A DNA stretch of 64,000 nt, from positions 4,650,001-4,714,000 of the forward strand of contig NZ_CP102850.1 of assembly GCF_024734075.1 (NCBI RefSeq), read 5' to 3'. How positions within the stretch are numbered: the first letter of the stretch is position 1; the number at the start of each line of letters is the position of its first letter. Below are positions 8,826 through 20,942 of this stretch, in pieces. The notes below the pieces were generated by a model that was not told the origin of the DNA, searched no databases, and saw only the letters and a program-made list of their open reading frames with translations. A program made the position numbers and the translations under genes. The DNA comes from Gordonia mangrovi (GTDB lineage: Bacteria; Actinomycetota; Actinomycetes; Mycobacteriales; Mycobacteriaceae).

Positions 8826-10907
8826 TCAGGCGGGGACGGTTTGGACGTCGTCGAAGAGCGCGGCGTGTTGACGGTTCGCATGCCACTGCTTGGCGCCGAT
8901 GACGGCGAACGCGCTGAGCACGGTGCCGGCTGCCAGCGCGACGAGGAACAGCACCCAGTTGTTCATGGCGAAGAACACGAAGATGCCGCCGTGCGGGGCG
9001 CGCAGTTCCACGCCGAACGCCATGATCAGGCCGCCGGCCAGTGCGCCACCGGCCATCATCGAGGGGATGACCCGGAACGGGTCGGTGGCCGCGAACGGGA
9101 TGGCGCCCTCGGAGATGAACGACGCACCCAGCAGCCAGGCCGCCTTGCCGTTCTCCCGTTCGGGTTCGCTGAACAGCTGTGGACGCAGTACCGTGGCCAG
9201 CGCCATGGCCAGCGGTGGCACCATTCCGGCGCACATCACCGCCGCCATGATCTGCAGTTGGGCGGCCCCGCCGATGGCCAGGCCGGTGGTGGCGAACAGG
9301 TAGGCCGCCTTGTTCACGGGTCCACCGAGGTCGAAGCACATCATCAGGCCGAGCACCACACCGAGGACGACCGCGGAGCCACCCGACATGCTGTTGAGCG
9401 CATCGGTCATCTGCTCGGTGACCCAGGCCAGCGGCTTGCCCAACAGCATGTAGAGGAGCACGCCGATCACCATGCTGCCGAGCAGCGGGATGATGACCAC
9501 CGGTTGCAGCCCGCGTGCCCATTGCGGCAACGGGATCCGGGCGATCCACAAGCACACGACGCCGGCGATGAGGCCGCCGACCAGGCCGCCGATGAAGCTC
9601 GCACCCACGGCGACCGAGACAAGTCCGGCCACGAAGCCCGGGGCGATGCCCGGACGGTCGGCGATGGCGAAGGAGATGTAGCCGGCCAACACCGGAACCA
9701 ACATGCCCATGGCGAGTGAACCGACCGCGAACAGCACCGCGCCGATGTACTGGCCGAGGCCACCCGCAGGCAGGTCCCAGAGGCTGTAGTTCAAGGCGAT
9801 GAACGCGCCGTCGGACATCGATCCGGCTTCGTCGAGGGTGCTGTTGGCGATCTCGTAGCCGCCGAGGAAGGGTAGGAAGCCCAGTGCGATGAGCAGGCCA
9901 CCGGCCGCCACGAACGGGATCATGTAGCTCACACCGGTCATGAGGGCCTGTCGGACCTGCCCGCCGAGTCCGACGCCGGCGGCCGCCGCCGTCGCATCGG
10001 CCTCGCCACCGTCGTCTGCGCCGCTGACCACCGTTGCCGACGGATTCTTCGATGCGGCGACGGCTTCGGCGATCATCGCGTCGGGCTCGTTGATCGCACG
10101 TTTGACCCCCGAGGCGACCACGGGTTTGCCACGGAAACGGTCCTTGCCCTTCACCCCGACGTCGGTGGCGAAGATCACGGCGTCGGCATCGGCGATGACC
10201 TGCGGATCGAAGGAGGTGGTGGCCGATGATCCCTGGGTCTCCACATGGAAGTCGACCTCTGCGCGTTCGGCCGCGTACTTGAGGGCGTCGGCGGCCATGT
10301 AGGTGTGCGCGATACCGGTCGGGCATGCGGTGATTGCCACCACCGAGGGGCGTCGGTCGCCACCGCCGGCCTCCGTTGCGGCCGGCGGGGTCGCCGCAGG
10401 CGCGCTGGTCGCGGTTGCGGCCGACGCGGCCGCGGCCGATGTCTGCGCGGGCTGCGGGTTGATGGCCTCGTCGACGAGTTGGACGACGCGGTCGTCGCTG
10501 TCGGCCTCCCGCAACGAGTCGACGAACTCGGGCCGGACCAGAGACCGCGCCAGCGAGCTGAGCAACTTCATGTGTTCGGTGGCGCCACCTTCGGGTGCGG
10601 CGATCAGGAACACGAGGTCGGCGGGCCCGTCCGGGGCACCGAAGTCGACCTTTTTGGACAGCCGCGCCATGGCCAGGCTGGCCTCGGTCACCGACGCGGC
10701 GCGGGCGTGCGGGATCGCGATCCCGCCGGGCAATCCGGTGGCCGATTTGGCCTCACGATCGAGTGCGCCGCGTGCCAGCACGGTGGCATCGGTGGTGCGA
10801 CCGGCCGTGGCCAGCGCGTCGGCGAGGTACCCGATCACGGCCGCCGGGTCGTCTCCGGCGTCCACGTCGAGGCTCACCGTCTGTGGGGTGATTATCTGTT
10901 CTGACAT
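8826..10907 (-). CDS. fruA: PTS fructose transporter subunit IIABC
   Basis: 693-residue multidomain permease that imports fructose as fructose 1-phosphate. Domain order: EIIA at about 1-150 with phospho-His67 (GIAIPHARA); an alanine-rich linker; EIIB at about 187-285 with phospho-Cys195 (ITACPTGIAHTYMAADAL); and a membrane EIIC from about 325, with many hydrophobic segments, to the end. The start is the ATG at 10907, preceded by AAAGGAAA; the longer ORF to 11003 lacks support. It works with PtsI and HPr, and FruK uses its product. Confidence 0.96.
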   Translation of the reverse strand: MSEQIITPQTVSLDVDAGDDPAAVIGYLADALATAGRTTDATVLARGALDREAKSATGLPGGIAIPHARAASVTEASLAMARLSKKVDFGAPDGPADLVFLIAAPEGGATEHMKLLSSLARSLVRPEFVDSLREADSDDRVVQLVDEAINPQPAQTSAAAASAATATSAPAATPPAATEAGGGDRRPSVVAITACPTGIAHTYMAADALKYAAERAEVDFHVETQGSSATTSFDPQVIADADAVIFATDVGVKGKDRFRGKPVVASGVKRAINEPDAMIAEAVAASKNPSATVVSGADDGGEADATAAAAGVGLGGQVRQALMTGVSYMIPFVAAGGLLIALGFLPFLGGYEIANSTLDEAGSMSDGAFIALNYSLWDLPAGGLGQYIGAVLFAVGSLAMGMLVPVLAGYISFAIADRPGIAPGFVAGLVSVAVGASFIGGLVGGLIAGVVCLWIARIPLPQWARGLQPVVIIPLLGSMVIGVLLYMLLGKPLAWVTEQMTDALNSMSGGSAVVLGVVLGLMMCFDLGGPVNKAAYLFATTGLAIGGAAQLQIMAAVMCAGMVPPLAMALATVLRPQLFSEPERENGKAAWLLGASFISEGAIPFAATDPFRVIPSMMAGGALAGGLIMAFGVELRAPHGGIFVFFAMNNWVLFLVALAAGTVLSAFAVIGAKQWHANRQHAALFDDVQTVPA

Positions 10908-10919
10908 GGGATTTCCTTT

Positions 10920-10957
10920 GTGCGGTGCTCTGGTGCGGTGCTCTGGTGCGGTGCTTC
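10920..10957. repeat. 13-bp tandem repeat, about 2.8 copies
   Basis: Unit GTGCGGTGCTCTG at 10920-10932 and 10933-10945, then a partial copy from 10946. It fills the gap between fruK and the fruA ribosome-binding site, and could be replication slippage or a spacer; no function is evident. Confidence 0.85.
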
Positions 10958-10992
10958 GCAGTGCGGGGTTCAGAGGTGGGCGCCTGGTGTGG

Positions 10993-12039
10993 TCAACCTG
11001 CACTGGCGGCCCCGGTGAGGTCGGTGACGGTGACGTTGTCCAGATCGATCTGGTCGGGGTACGGCGGTTGGGTGCCCGCGAGTGCGGTGGCTGCCGAACC
11101 GTAGGCGACCGCCGTGCGCAGTCGTTCGGGCTCGTCGGCGCCGCGGCACTCCGCGATGAGATAGCCGGTCAGCGCGGCGTCGCCGGCGCCGACCGTACTG
11201 CGCGGCACGATCGGCGGCGGAGTCGCGAACCAAGCGCCGGTCCCGGTGACCAACAGGCCCCCGGTGGCGCCGAGCGTGGCCAGGATCGCCGCGCCGGTAC
11301 GTTGCGCGAGCTCGGTCGCGGCCGTCACGATCCGAGCGTGATCACCCTGGGCCGACGCTGCCGCCAACTGTGCCGGGTCGGCGCCGGTCGCTTCGGCGAG
11401 TTCCTGTTCGTTGGGTTTGAGTAGATCGACCGGACCGGTGACCGCGGCCGCGAGCGGAGCGCCCGAGGTGTCCACGGCCACACGACATCCCGATCCCTGC
11501 AGGGCGTCGACGACCGTGCGGTACCAGGTGTGGGGCAGCCCGGGGGGCAGGGAGCCGCACAGCGCCACCCACCGGGCGCCGCGCGCGTTGCGGAGGACCA
11601 GTTCGGTCAACTCGGCCGCGATCGCGTCGTCGAGCACGAACCCGGGGGCATTGACCTTGGTGGTGGTGCCGTCCGGGTCGGCGATGGTGACGTTGGACCG
11701 TACCTCACCGTCGATCGCGAGGGTCAGATAGGGCAGCGCGACCGCATCGAGCGCGGCGAGTAGTGGATCGTCGGCGCGTGCGGGAAACAGTGCCCGGGTG
11801 TCGACACCGGCAGCCGATGCGACGCGGGCGACGTTGATGCCCTTGCCGCCGGGCTCGGCGCGAACGGCGCTCGCACGCTGCACGGCGCCGTGAACCAGGG
11901 GAGAGGTCAGTTCCAGCGTGCGGTCGAGACTCGGGTTCGCGGTCACGGTCAGAATTTCCGGAGGCAGGTCGGTCTCGGCGGGCACGGAGACATGTGGGGT
12001 GGGCATGGGCTCTCTTTCCGTGGGGTGGTCGGTGATCAT
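10993..12039 (-). CDS. fruK: 1-phosphofructokinase
   Basis: 348 residues, PfkB/ribokinase family; phosphorylates fructose 1-phosphate to fructose 1,6-bisphosphate. Seen: the early TANPSLDRT and GGKGINVARV substrate motifs, and the C-terminal TVGAGDAALTGYL containing the GAGD catalytic aspartate. The ATG at 12039 overlaps the regulator's stop (ATGA), indicating coupling. An in-frame ATG at 12006 with the purine-rich GGAAAGAGA upstream is a good alternative and would shorten the protein by 11 residues. Confidence 0.94.
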   Translation of the reverse strand: MITDHPTEREPMPTPHVSVPAETDLPPEILTVTANPSLDRTLELTSPLVHGAVQRASAVRAEPGGKGINVARVASAAGVDTRALFPARADDPLLAALDAVALPYLTLAIDGEVRSNVTIADPDGTTTKVNAPGFVLDDAIAAELTELVLRNARGARWVALCGSLPPGLPHTWYRTVVDALQGSGCRVAVDTSGAPLAAAVTGPVDLLKPNEQELAEATGADPAQLAAASAQGDHARIVTAATELAQRTGAAILATLGATGGLLVTGTGAWFATPPPIVPRSTVGAGDAALTGYLIAECRGADEPERLRTAVAYGSAATALAGTQPPYPDQIDLDNVTVTDLTGAASAG

Positions 12040-12806
12040 GCGATCACCGTCTCGATGCCGTGGTCGGCGAGTATCGCCGCGAAGGCGGGTTCGATTCCGG
12101 TGTCGGTGATCAGGACGTCGATGTCCTCGAGTCCGGCGAACGATGCGAGGTCCTCGTGGCCGGTCTTCGACGAATCCGCCAGTACCACCACACGATTGGC
12201 GACTCGAACGATCGCGGATTTGATCGCTGCCTCGTCTGGGTCCGGGGTGGACAGGCCGTGCGCGACGCTGATGCCGTTGGTGCCGACGAAGGCCGTGGTG
12301 ATCCGGAGCCGTTCGAGTGCGGCAACGGCGTCGGCGCCGACTGTCGCCTGCGTTAGTCCGCGTACCCGACCGCCGAGCACATGCAGGTCGTCGGCGCCCT
12401 GTGCGGCGAGGGCGCCGGCCACCGGGATGCTGTGCGTCACCACTGTCAGCCGTCGGTCGCGGGGGAGGGCGAGGGCGGCCTGGTAGGTGGTGGTGCCCGC
12501 GTCGATGAACACCGAACCGCCATCGGGCGGGAGGAATCGTGTCGCGGCTCTGCCGATCGCGAGCTTCTGGGCGGTATGCGACAGCAGGCGCTCGTCGATG
12601 CCCTGCTCACCGACCACCGGGGTCGCACCCGGCCGCACGGCGCCCCCGTGGACACGCTGCAGATGTCCGTTGCGCTCGAGGACGGCGAGGTCGCGGCGAA
12701 CCGTTTCACTTGTCACGTCGAACAATGACGCCAATGCGGTGACCGAGGCGCGGCCGTTCTGCCGTACCTGGTTGGCGATCGCCTGTTGGCGTTCCTCCGC
12801 GTACAC
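12036..12806 (-). CDS. DeoR-family transcriptional regulator of the fructose PTS
   Basis: 256 residues. The N-terminal helix-turn-helix (VTALASLFDVTSETVRRDL, residues about 21-40, followed by LQRVHGGAV) is typical of DeoR proteins. The C-terminal half is the sugar-phosphate sensor domain. First gene of the fruR-fruK-fruA-ptsH unit and divergent from ptsI, so it probably controls both directions from the 165-bp gap, with fructose 1-phosphate or fructose 1,6-bisphosphate as the likely effector (inference from related Corynebacterium systems). Confidence 0.9.
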   Translation of the reverse strand: MYAEERQQAIANQVRQNGRASVTALASLFDVTSETVRRDLAVLERNGHLQRVHGGAVRPGATPVVGEQGIDERLLSHTAQKLAIGRAATRFLPPDGGSVFIDAGTTTYQAALALPRDRRLTVVTHSIPVAGALAAQGADDLHVLGGRVRGLTQATVGADAVAALERLRITTAFVGTNGISVAHGLSTPDPDEAAIKSAIVRVANRVVVLADSSKTGHEDLASFAGLEDIDVLITDTGIEPAFAAILADHGIETVIA

Positions 12807-12873
12807 GAATGTCCTCGTCTGTTGATTTGAGTGGGGTCCAATGTGGGTATATCTGTGTTTACGCCTGTTTGTG

Positions 12874-12901
12874 TTGACAAGTCAAGGATTTCTTGTAACT
12901 T
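12874..12901 (+). promoter_or_regulatory. sigma-A type promoter for ptsI
   Basis: TTGACA (12874-12879), 16-bp spacer, TAACTT (12896-12901). It predicts transcription from about 12908 and a 64-nt leader. The direct-repeat-like CTGTGTTT / TGTTTGTGTT sequence at 12853-12875 just upstream could be regulator contacts. Confidence 0.55.
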
Positions 12902-12971
12902 GAATCACAACGTGACCAGAGGCGTCCACGCGGCACATCGTGCCCATGCGATCGGACAAGTGAGGATTTCG

Positions 12972-14654
12972 ATGGAGCACACACACGTACTGAACGGAAC
13001 ACCGGTGGTCGGCGGGCATGCCTACGGACCCGCGATCTGGCCTGGCGAACGTCCGGTCTACGACCCATCCGACGCCGCGTCCGTCGTCGAGGATGAACGT
13101 GAGGTCGAGATCAAGCGTTTCACCGACGCCGCCGCCGCAGTCGCCGGACGGTTGCGTGAGCGCGCGTCACACGCCTCGGGTGCCGCGGCGGAGGTGTTGT
13201 CGGCGACCGCGGGTCTGGCCGAGGATCGCGGCTGGATCGGCGCGGCATCGGGACTCATCAAGAAGGGGACGGCGGCCCCCGCCGCCGCAGTCGCCGCGAC
13301 CGAACAGTTCGCGACGATGTTCACCAAACTCGGTGGGCTCATGGCCGAGCGGGTCACCGACCTCAACGATGTCCGGGACCGTGTGGTCGCCGAACTGCTG
13401 GGCGTCGCCGAACCGGGTGTACCGGAACCCGCCGAGCCGTCGGTGCTGCTGGCCGACGACCTGGCGCCGGCCGACACCGCCGGGCTGGATCCGAAGAAGG
13501 TCACCGCTCTGGTCACCCGGCTGGGCGGTCCGACGAGTCACACCGCGATCATCGCGCGACAGCTCGGTATTCCGTGCGTCGTGGCGGTGTCCGGGCTCGG
13601 CGCGGTGGCGGCCGGAACCGTGGTGCTGGTCGACGGGACCGCGGGCACATTGGAGGTCGATCCCGATGCCGGCGACGCGGCCGCCCGCGTCGAGGAGAGC
13701 CGCCGGATGGCGGAACTGGTGGCCGACTGGCGCGGGCCGGGTGTCACCGGTGACGGCCGACCGATCGCGGTGCTGGCCAACGTCGCCGACGGTAGGTCGG
13801 CTCGTTCGGCGACCGCCCATCCGGTGGAAGGTGTCGGGCTGTTCCGCACCGAGCTGGCGTTCCTCGATCGCGCGGACGAACCCTCGGTGGAGGAGCAGAC
13901 GCGTCTCTATCGGGAGGTGCTCGATGCCTTCGAGGGCCAGAAGGTGGTGATCCGGACGCTCGATGCGGGTTCCGACAAGCCGCTGAAGTTCGTCACGCAA
14001 GTCGAGGAGACCAACCCCGCGTTGGGTGTGCGGGGCAATCGCATCGCCGACGAGCACCCGGAGATTCGTGCCGCCCAGCTCGACGCGATCGCAGCGGCCG
14101 CCGACGGTCATCAACCGACTCCCTGGGTGATGGCGCCGATGATCGCGTCGGCGACCGAAGCAGCCGAGTTCGCCGGTGAAGTGCGCCGCCGCGGACTGAT
14201 CGCCGGTGTGATGATCGAGGTACCGGCGGCGGCAGTGCTCGCCGAATCGATCCTCGCCGAGGTCGACTTCGTGTCGATCGGCACCAACGATCTCACCCAG
14301 TACACGATGGCGGCCGACCGGATGTCGGCGGAACTCGCGTCCCTCACCGATCCGTGGCAACCCGCGGTGTTGACCTTGATCGGCGGAGTCGCTCGTGCCG
14401 GCGCCGTCGTCGACAAACCGGTCGGGGTCTGTGGCGAGGCTGCCGCCGACCCGCTGCTCGCCTGCGTACTGGTCGGATTGGGGGTGACGTCCTTGTCGAC
14501 TGCGCCCGCGGCCGCTGCCGCGGTCGGCGCCAGGCTCGCCGAGGTGACCGTCGACCAGTGTCGGGCGGCTGCCGAAGCCGCACTCGCCACAGCGGATCCG
14601 GCCGCTGCGAGAGCGGCGGCGACTGCGGCACTCGCCGCGGCGCCGGGATCCTGA
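12972..14654 (+). CDS. ptsI: PTS enzyme I (phosphoenolpyruvate-protein phosphotransferase)
   Basis: 560 residues, slightly shorter than the ~575 of E. coli EI. It takes phosphate from PEP and gives it to HPr. The phospho-histidine is H190 in GGPTSHTAIIARQL, and the PEP-binding C-terminal barrel shows SIGTNDLTQYTMAADR and the CGEAAADP motif. The ATG at 12972 has GAGGA 7 nt upstream; the longer ORF from 12831 runs through the promoter. It is alone on the plus strand, divergent from the regulator and the rest of the PTS. Confidence 0.96.
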   Translation: MEHTHVLNGTPVVGGHAYGPAIWPGERPVYDPSDAASVVEDEREVEIKRFTDAAAAVAGRLRERASHASGAAAEVLSATAGLAEDRGWIGAASGLIKKGTAAPAAAVAATEQFATMFTKLGGLMAERVTDLNDVRDRVVAELLGVAEPGVPEPAEPSVLLADDLAPADTAGLDPKKVTALVTRLGGPTSHTAIIARQLGIPCVVAVSGLGAVAAGTVVLVDGTAGTLEVDPDAGDAAARVEESRRMAELVADWRGPGVTGDGRPIAVLANVADGRSARSATAHPVEGVGLFRTELAFLDRADEPSVEEQTRLYREVLDAFEGQKVVIRTLDAGSDKPLKFVTQVEETNPALGVRGNRIADEHPEIRAAQLDAIAAAADGHQPTPWVMAPMIASATEAAEFAGEVRRRGLIAGVMIEVPAAAVLAESILAEVDFVSIGTNDLTQYTMAADRMSAELASLTDPWQPAVLTLIGGVARAGAVVDKPVGVCGEAAADPLLACVLVGLGVTSLSTAPAAAAAVGARLAEVTVDQCRAAAEAALATADPAAARAAATAALAAAPGS

Positions 14655-14677
14655 GGCGCGGCTCCGACGCTGCGGGA

Positions 14678-15463
14678 TCAGACCCGGCGCATCACGGTGA
14701 CCACCTTGCCGAGTACTGCGGCGTCGTCACCCGGGATGGGCTCGAACAGATCGTTGTGCGGCATCAGCCAGACGTGACCGTCCTTCCGCTTGAACGTCTT
14801 GACGGTGGCCTCGCCGTCGATCATCGCTGCCACGATGTCGCCGTTGTCGGCGACACTCTGCTGGCGCACCACCACCCAGTCCCCATCGCAGATCGCCGCG
14901 TCGATCATCGACTCGCCGACGACCCGCAGCAGGAACAGTGAACCCTCGCCGACGAGTTCCCGCGGCAACGGGAACACGTCCTCGACGGCTTCCTCGGCGA
15001 GGATCGGTCCGCCGGCGGCGATCCGGCCGAGCACGGGGACGAACGTCGGCGTCGGCAGCTCGCTCGCATCGCCGGACGCGGCGGACGCACCACCCGGCGG
15101 GATGTGCTGGTCCCCGTCTTGGATGTTGACCGCGCGAGGACGATTGTGGTCGCGCTTGAGCAGACCCTTGCGTTCCAGGGTCCGCAGCTGGTGGGCGACC
15201 GATGAGGTCGAGGTGAGGCCTACCGCGTCACCGATCTCCCGGATGCTCGGTGGATAGCCGCGCTCGCGCACCGACGCCCGGATGTACTCCAGCACGCCCC
15301 GCTGTCGCGGGGTCAGTGCGGCCTCCGCGGCCTCCGGGTCGGCGGCCGCGCCATCGGCTGCCGAACCCGCATCGGCCGCTGCCGACGTCTTGTCCGCAGG
15401 TGTCGTGGTTGTGTCGTCGTTCCCGCGGGAGGCGCCGCGCCGCCCGCCGGCCTTGTCGCTCAT
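14678..15463 (-). CDS. lexA: SOS repressor LexA
   Basis: 261 residues. About residues 1-48 are a low-complexity Ala/Asp/Thr extension. The winged helix-turn-helix follows (LTPRQRGVLEYIRASV, SIREIGDAVGLTSTSSVAHQ). The S24 autoprotease part has the A150-G151 cleavage site (GRIAAGG), catalytic Ser185 (GESMID) and Lys222 (EATVKTF). RecA-stimulated self-cleavage relieves repression of SOS genes. An SOS box overlaps the -35 of its own promoter, indicating autorepression. Confidence 0.97.
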   Translation of the reverse strand: MSDKAGGRRGASRGNDDTTTTPADKTSAAADAGSAADGAAADPEAAEAALTPRQRGVLEYIRASVRERGYPPSIREIGDAVGLTSTSSVAHQLRTLERKGLLKRDHNRPRAVNIQDGDQHIPPGGASAASGDASELPTPTFVPVLGRIAAGGPILAEEAVEDVFPLPRELVGEGSLFLLRVVGESMIDAAICDGDWVVVRQQSVADNGDIVAAMIDGEATVKTFKRKDGHVWLMPHNDLFEPIPGDDAAVLGKVVTVMRRV

Positions 15464-15580
15464 CGGTCGAGTCCTTCCTGTCGGGAATCCGGCATGGCCG
15501 GCTCCGGGTGGCTGGTCGAGATCGGGACCTGCTGGTCAGTGTCCATTGGCGGCCCATCGGCGCCCGTCACCATGCAGCCG

Positions 15581-15609
15581 ACATTATCTGAACAACCCGA
15601 CAGGTTCAA
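15581..15609 (-). promoter_or_regulatory. lexA promoter
   Basis: On the minus strand, TTGAAC (15609-15604), 17-bp spacer, TAATGT (15586-15581). The -35 lies inside the SOS box at 15606-15621. The predicted leader is about 110 nt. Confidence 0.5.
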
Positions 15610-15621
15610 ACATGTGTTCGA
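15606..15621. promoter_or_regulatory. SOS (LexA) box for lexA
   Basis: TCAAACATGTGTTCGA matches the actinobacterial consensus TCGAAC-N4-GTTCGA except at position 3. It overlaps the -35 of the lexA promoter. Confidence 0.88.
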
Positions 15622-15658
15622 CGTGTGTCGAGACATTGTCGGAGTGGCGTGCTACAAA

Positions 15659-15674
15659 TCGAACATGCGTTCTC
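15659..15674. promoter_or_regulatory. second SOS box, chiZ side
   Basis: TCGAACATGCGTTCTC has a perfect left arm and two mismatches in the right arm. It directly follows an AT-rich TACAAAT that could be the chiZ -10. A further TCGAAC (15675) and GTTCGA (15695) half-site lie just downstream, so LexA occupancy here may be extended. Confidence 0.7.
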
Positions 15675-15762
15675 TCGAACACATGAGCGACGGTGTTCGA
15701 GGGTGTGCCGCCCGACCCCCACAGCACATTCCCCACAGCACATGCAGCCCCAGGAGGACACG

Positions 15763-16290
15763 ATGAGCACAGCCACACTGCATCGCCCGATCCGATACGC
15801 CGATACCCCGATGGCAGCGACTTCGACCGTCACGAGCCCGAACGCCACGAAACCGGCCGCGCGGGCCCTCGACTCGCGCCGGCGCGAGCGGTACGACGCC
15901 ACCGGCCCGGCGGGCCGTCGTCCGGGCGGGTCGGGCGCAGCGGCGTCGGCGCGCGTCGCGGGCACGCGCTGTGCGGCATCGGCGATCGATCGTCGGGTCG
16001 TCGCCCGGCGCCGCGCGACGGCGGCGGCCGTCATGCTCGGCGGGGCACTCGCCCTGCTGGTGTGGGTTGTCGCCATCATCGGTTCGAACTATGCCGCGTC
16101 GGTGCAGCCGGCCCCTACCGGAACCGAAATCGTCCATGTGCGACAGGGCGATTCATTGAGTTCCATCGCCGATAGGATTGCGCCGGAGGTTCCGCGCCAG
16201 GCGGTCATCGAGCAGATCGTCGAACGCAATCGGCTCGCGGATTCCGGCCTGCGGGTGGGTCAGGCTCTGGTTGCTCCCGCATACAGCTGA
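15763..16290 (+). CDS. chiZ: ChiZ-like LysM protein, SOS-linked cell-division inhibitor
   Basis: 175 residues: a long disordered Arg/Ala-rich cytoplasmic N-terminus (about 1-85), one transmembrane segment (about 86-108, VMLGGALALLVWVVAIIGSN), and a C-terminal LysM domain (about 120-172, EIVHVRQGDSLSSIADRI). This matches M. tuberculosis Rv2719c/ChiZ, a DNA-damage-induced membrane protein that interferes with division and was reported to affect the cell wall. AGGAGG 5 nt before ATG 15763 fixes the start. It is divergent from lexA across SOS boxes, so it is probably LexA-controlled. Confidence 0.88.
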   Translation: MSTATLHRPIRYADTPMAATSTVTSPNATKPAARALDSRRRERYDATGPAGRRPGGSGAAASARVAGTRCAASAIDRRVVARRRATAAAVMLGGALALLVWVVAIIGSNYAASVQPAPTGTEIVHVRQGDSLSSIADRIAPEVPRQAVIEQIVERNRLADSGLRVGQALVAPAYS

Positions 16291-16393
16291 GCGCCTGACG
16301 GTATCCTCGATGGCACAGGGTCCGGCCGGGAACCGGCACGGCGTGGCGGGCGACCGGCGCGCCGGTGTGTCCCGAGATGTGCGTGAGGACGAC

Positions 16394-16898
16394 ATGCGCT
16401 GCCCGTTTTGCAAGAACGAAGACACCAAGGTCATCGACTCGCGTGTCGCCGACGAGGGGCAGGCGATCCGACGGCGCCGTGCATGTGCGGAGTGCGGTCG
16501 CCGATTCTCCACTGTCGAGAGTGCCGTGCTGTCGGTCGCCAAACGCAACGGTGTGACCGAACCGTTCAGCCGGGAGAAGGTGATGCGTGGGGTGCGTCGT
16601 GCCTGTCAGGGGCGCGATGTCGCCGAGGACGCGCTCGCCAAGCTCGCGCAGCAGGTCGAGGATGCGGTGCGCGCATCCGGGTCGGCCGAGATCCCCAGCA
16701 ACGAGGTGGGCCTCGCGATCCTGGGACCGCTCCGCGATCTCGACGAGGTGGCGTACCTGAGGTTCGCTTCGGTGTACCGATCATTCGACTCGCTGGAAGA
16801 CTTCCAACGCGAGATCGACGACCTCCAGGGCAACCTCACCCACGAGCGCTCCGCGGAATCGGCCGGGTCCGACGATCGCGTCAGTGCCACCGACGGGC

Positions 16899-16906
<8 letters not shown>
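16394..16906 (+). CDS. nrdR: transcriptional repressor NrdR
   Basis: 170 residues; zinc-ribbon/ATP-cone repressor of ribonucleotide reductase genes. The zinc ribbon uses C3, C6, C31 and C34 (MRCPFC, ACAECGRRF), followed by the ATP-cone (VTEPFSREKVMRGVRRAC). The ATG at 16394 is the family's conserved MRCPFC start, with GAGGA upstream. The C-terminus is about 15 residues longer than usual and Ser/Asp-rich. Its last 8 bases overlap the end of the convergent hrpA. No nrd operon is in the window. Confidence 0.96.
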
Positions 16907-20810
<3,904 letters not shown>

Positions 20811-20930
20811 GATGCATCCAGGATATGGGGTCGTCGCGAGTGGGCCCGCGCACATCCACATCGCGGGCGATCGTCGGGACCGACGACCCGACTCCGATGA
20901 CCTGGCTCAGACGAGACCCCCGGCGACCGG

Positions 20931-20936
20931 CATGAT
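20931..20936 (+). promoter_or_regulatory. -10 element of leaderless promoter for the aminotransferase
   Basis: CATGAT lies 6 nt before the ATG at 20943. No Shine-Dalgarno is visible between them, so a leaderless mRNA is likely. Confidence 0.5.
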
Positions 20937-20942
20937 TGACCC

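Noticed and set aside
8269..10326. 685-codon minus-strand ORF, Arg/Gly/His-rich
   Set aside because: Out-of-frame shadow of fruA in high-GC DNA; composition is unlike a protein and the real reading has full PTS domains.
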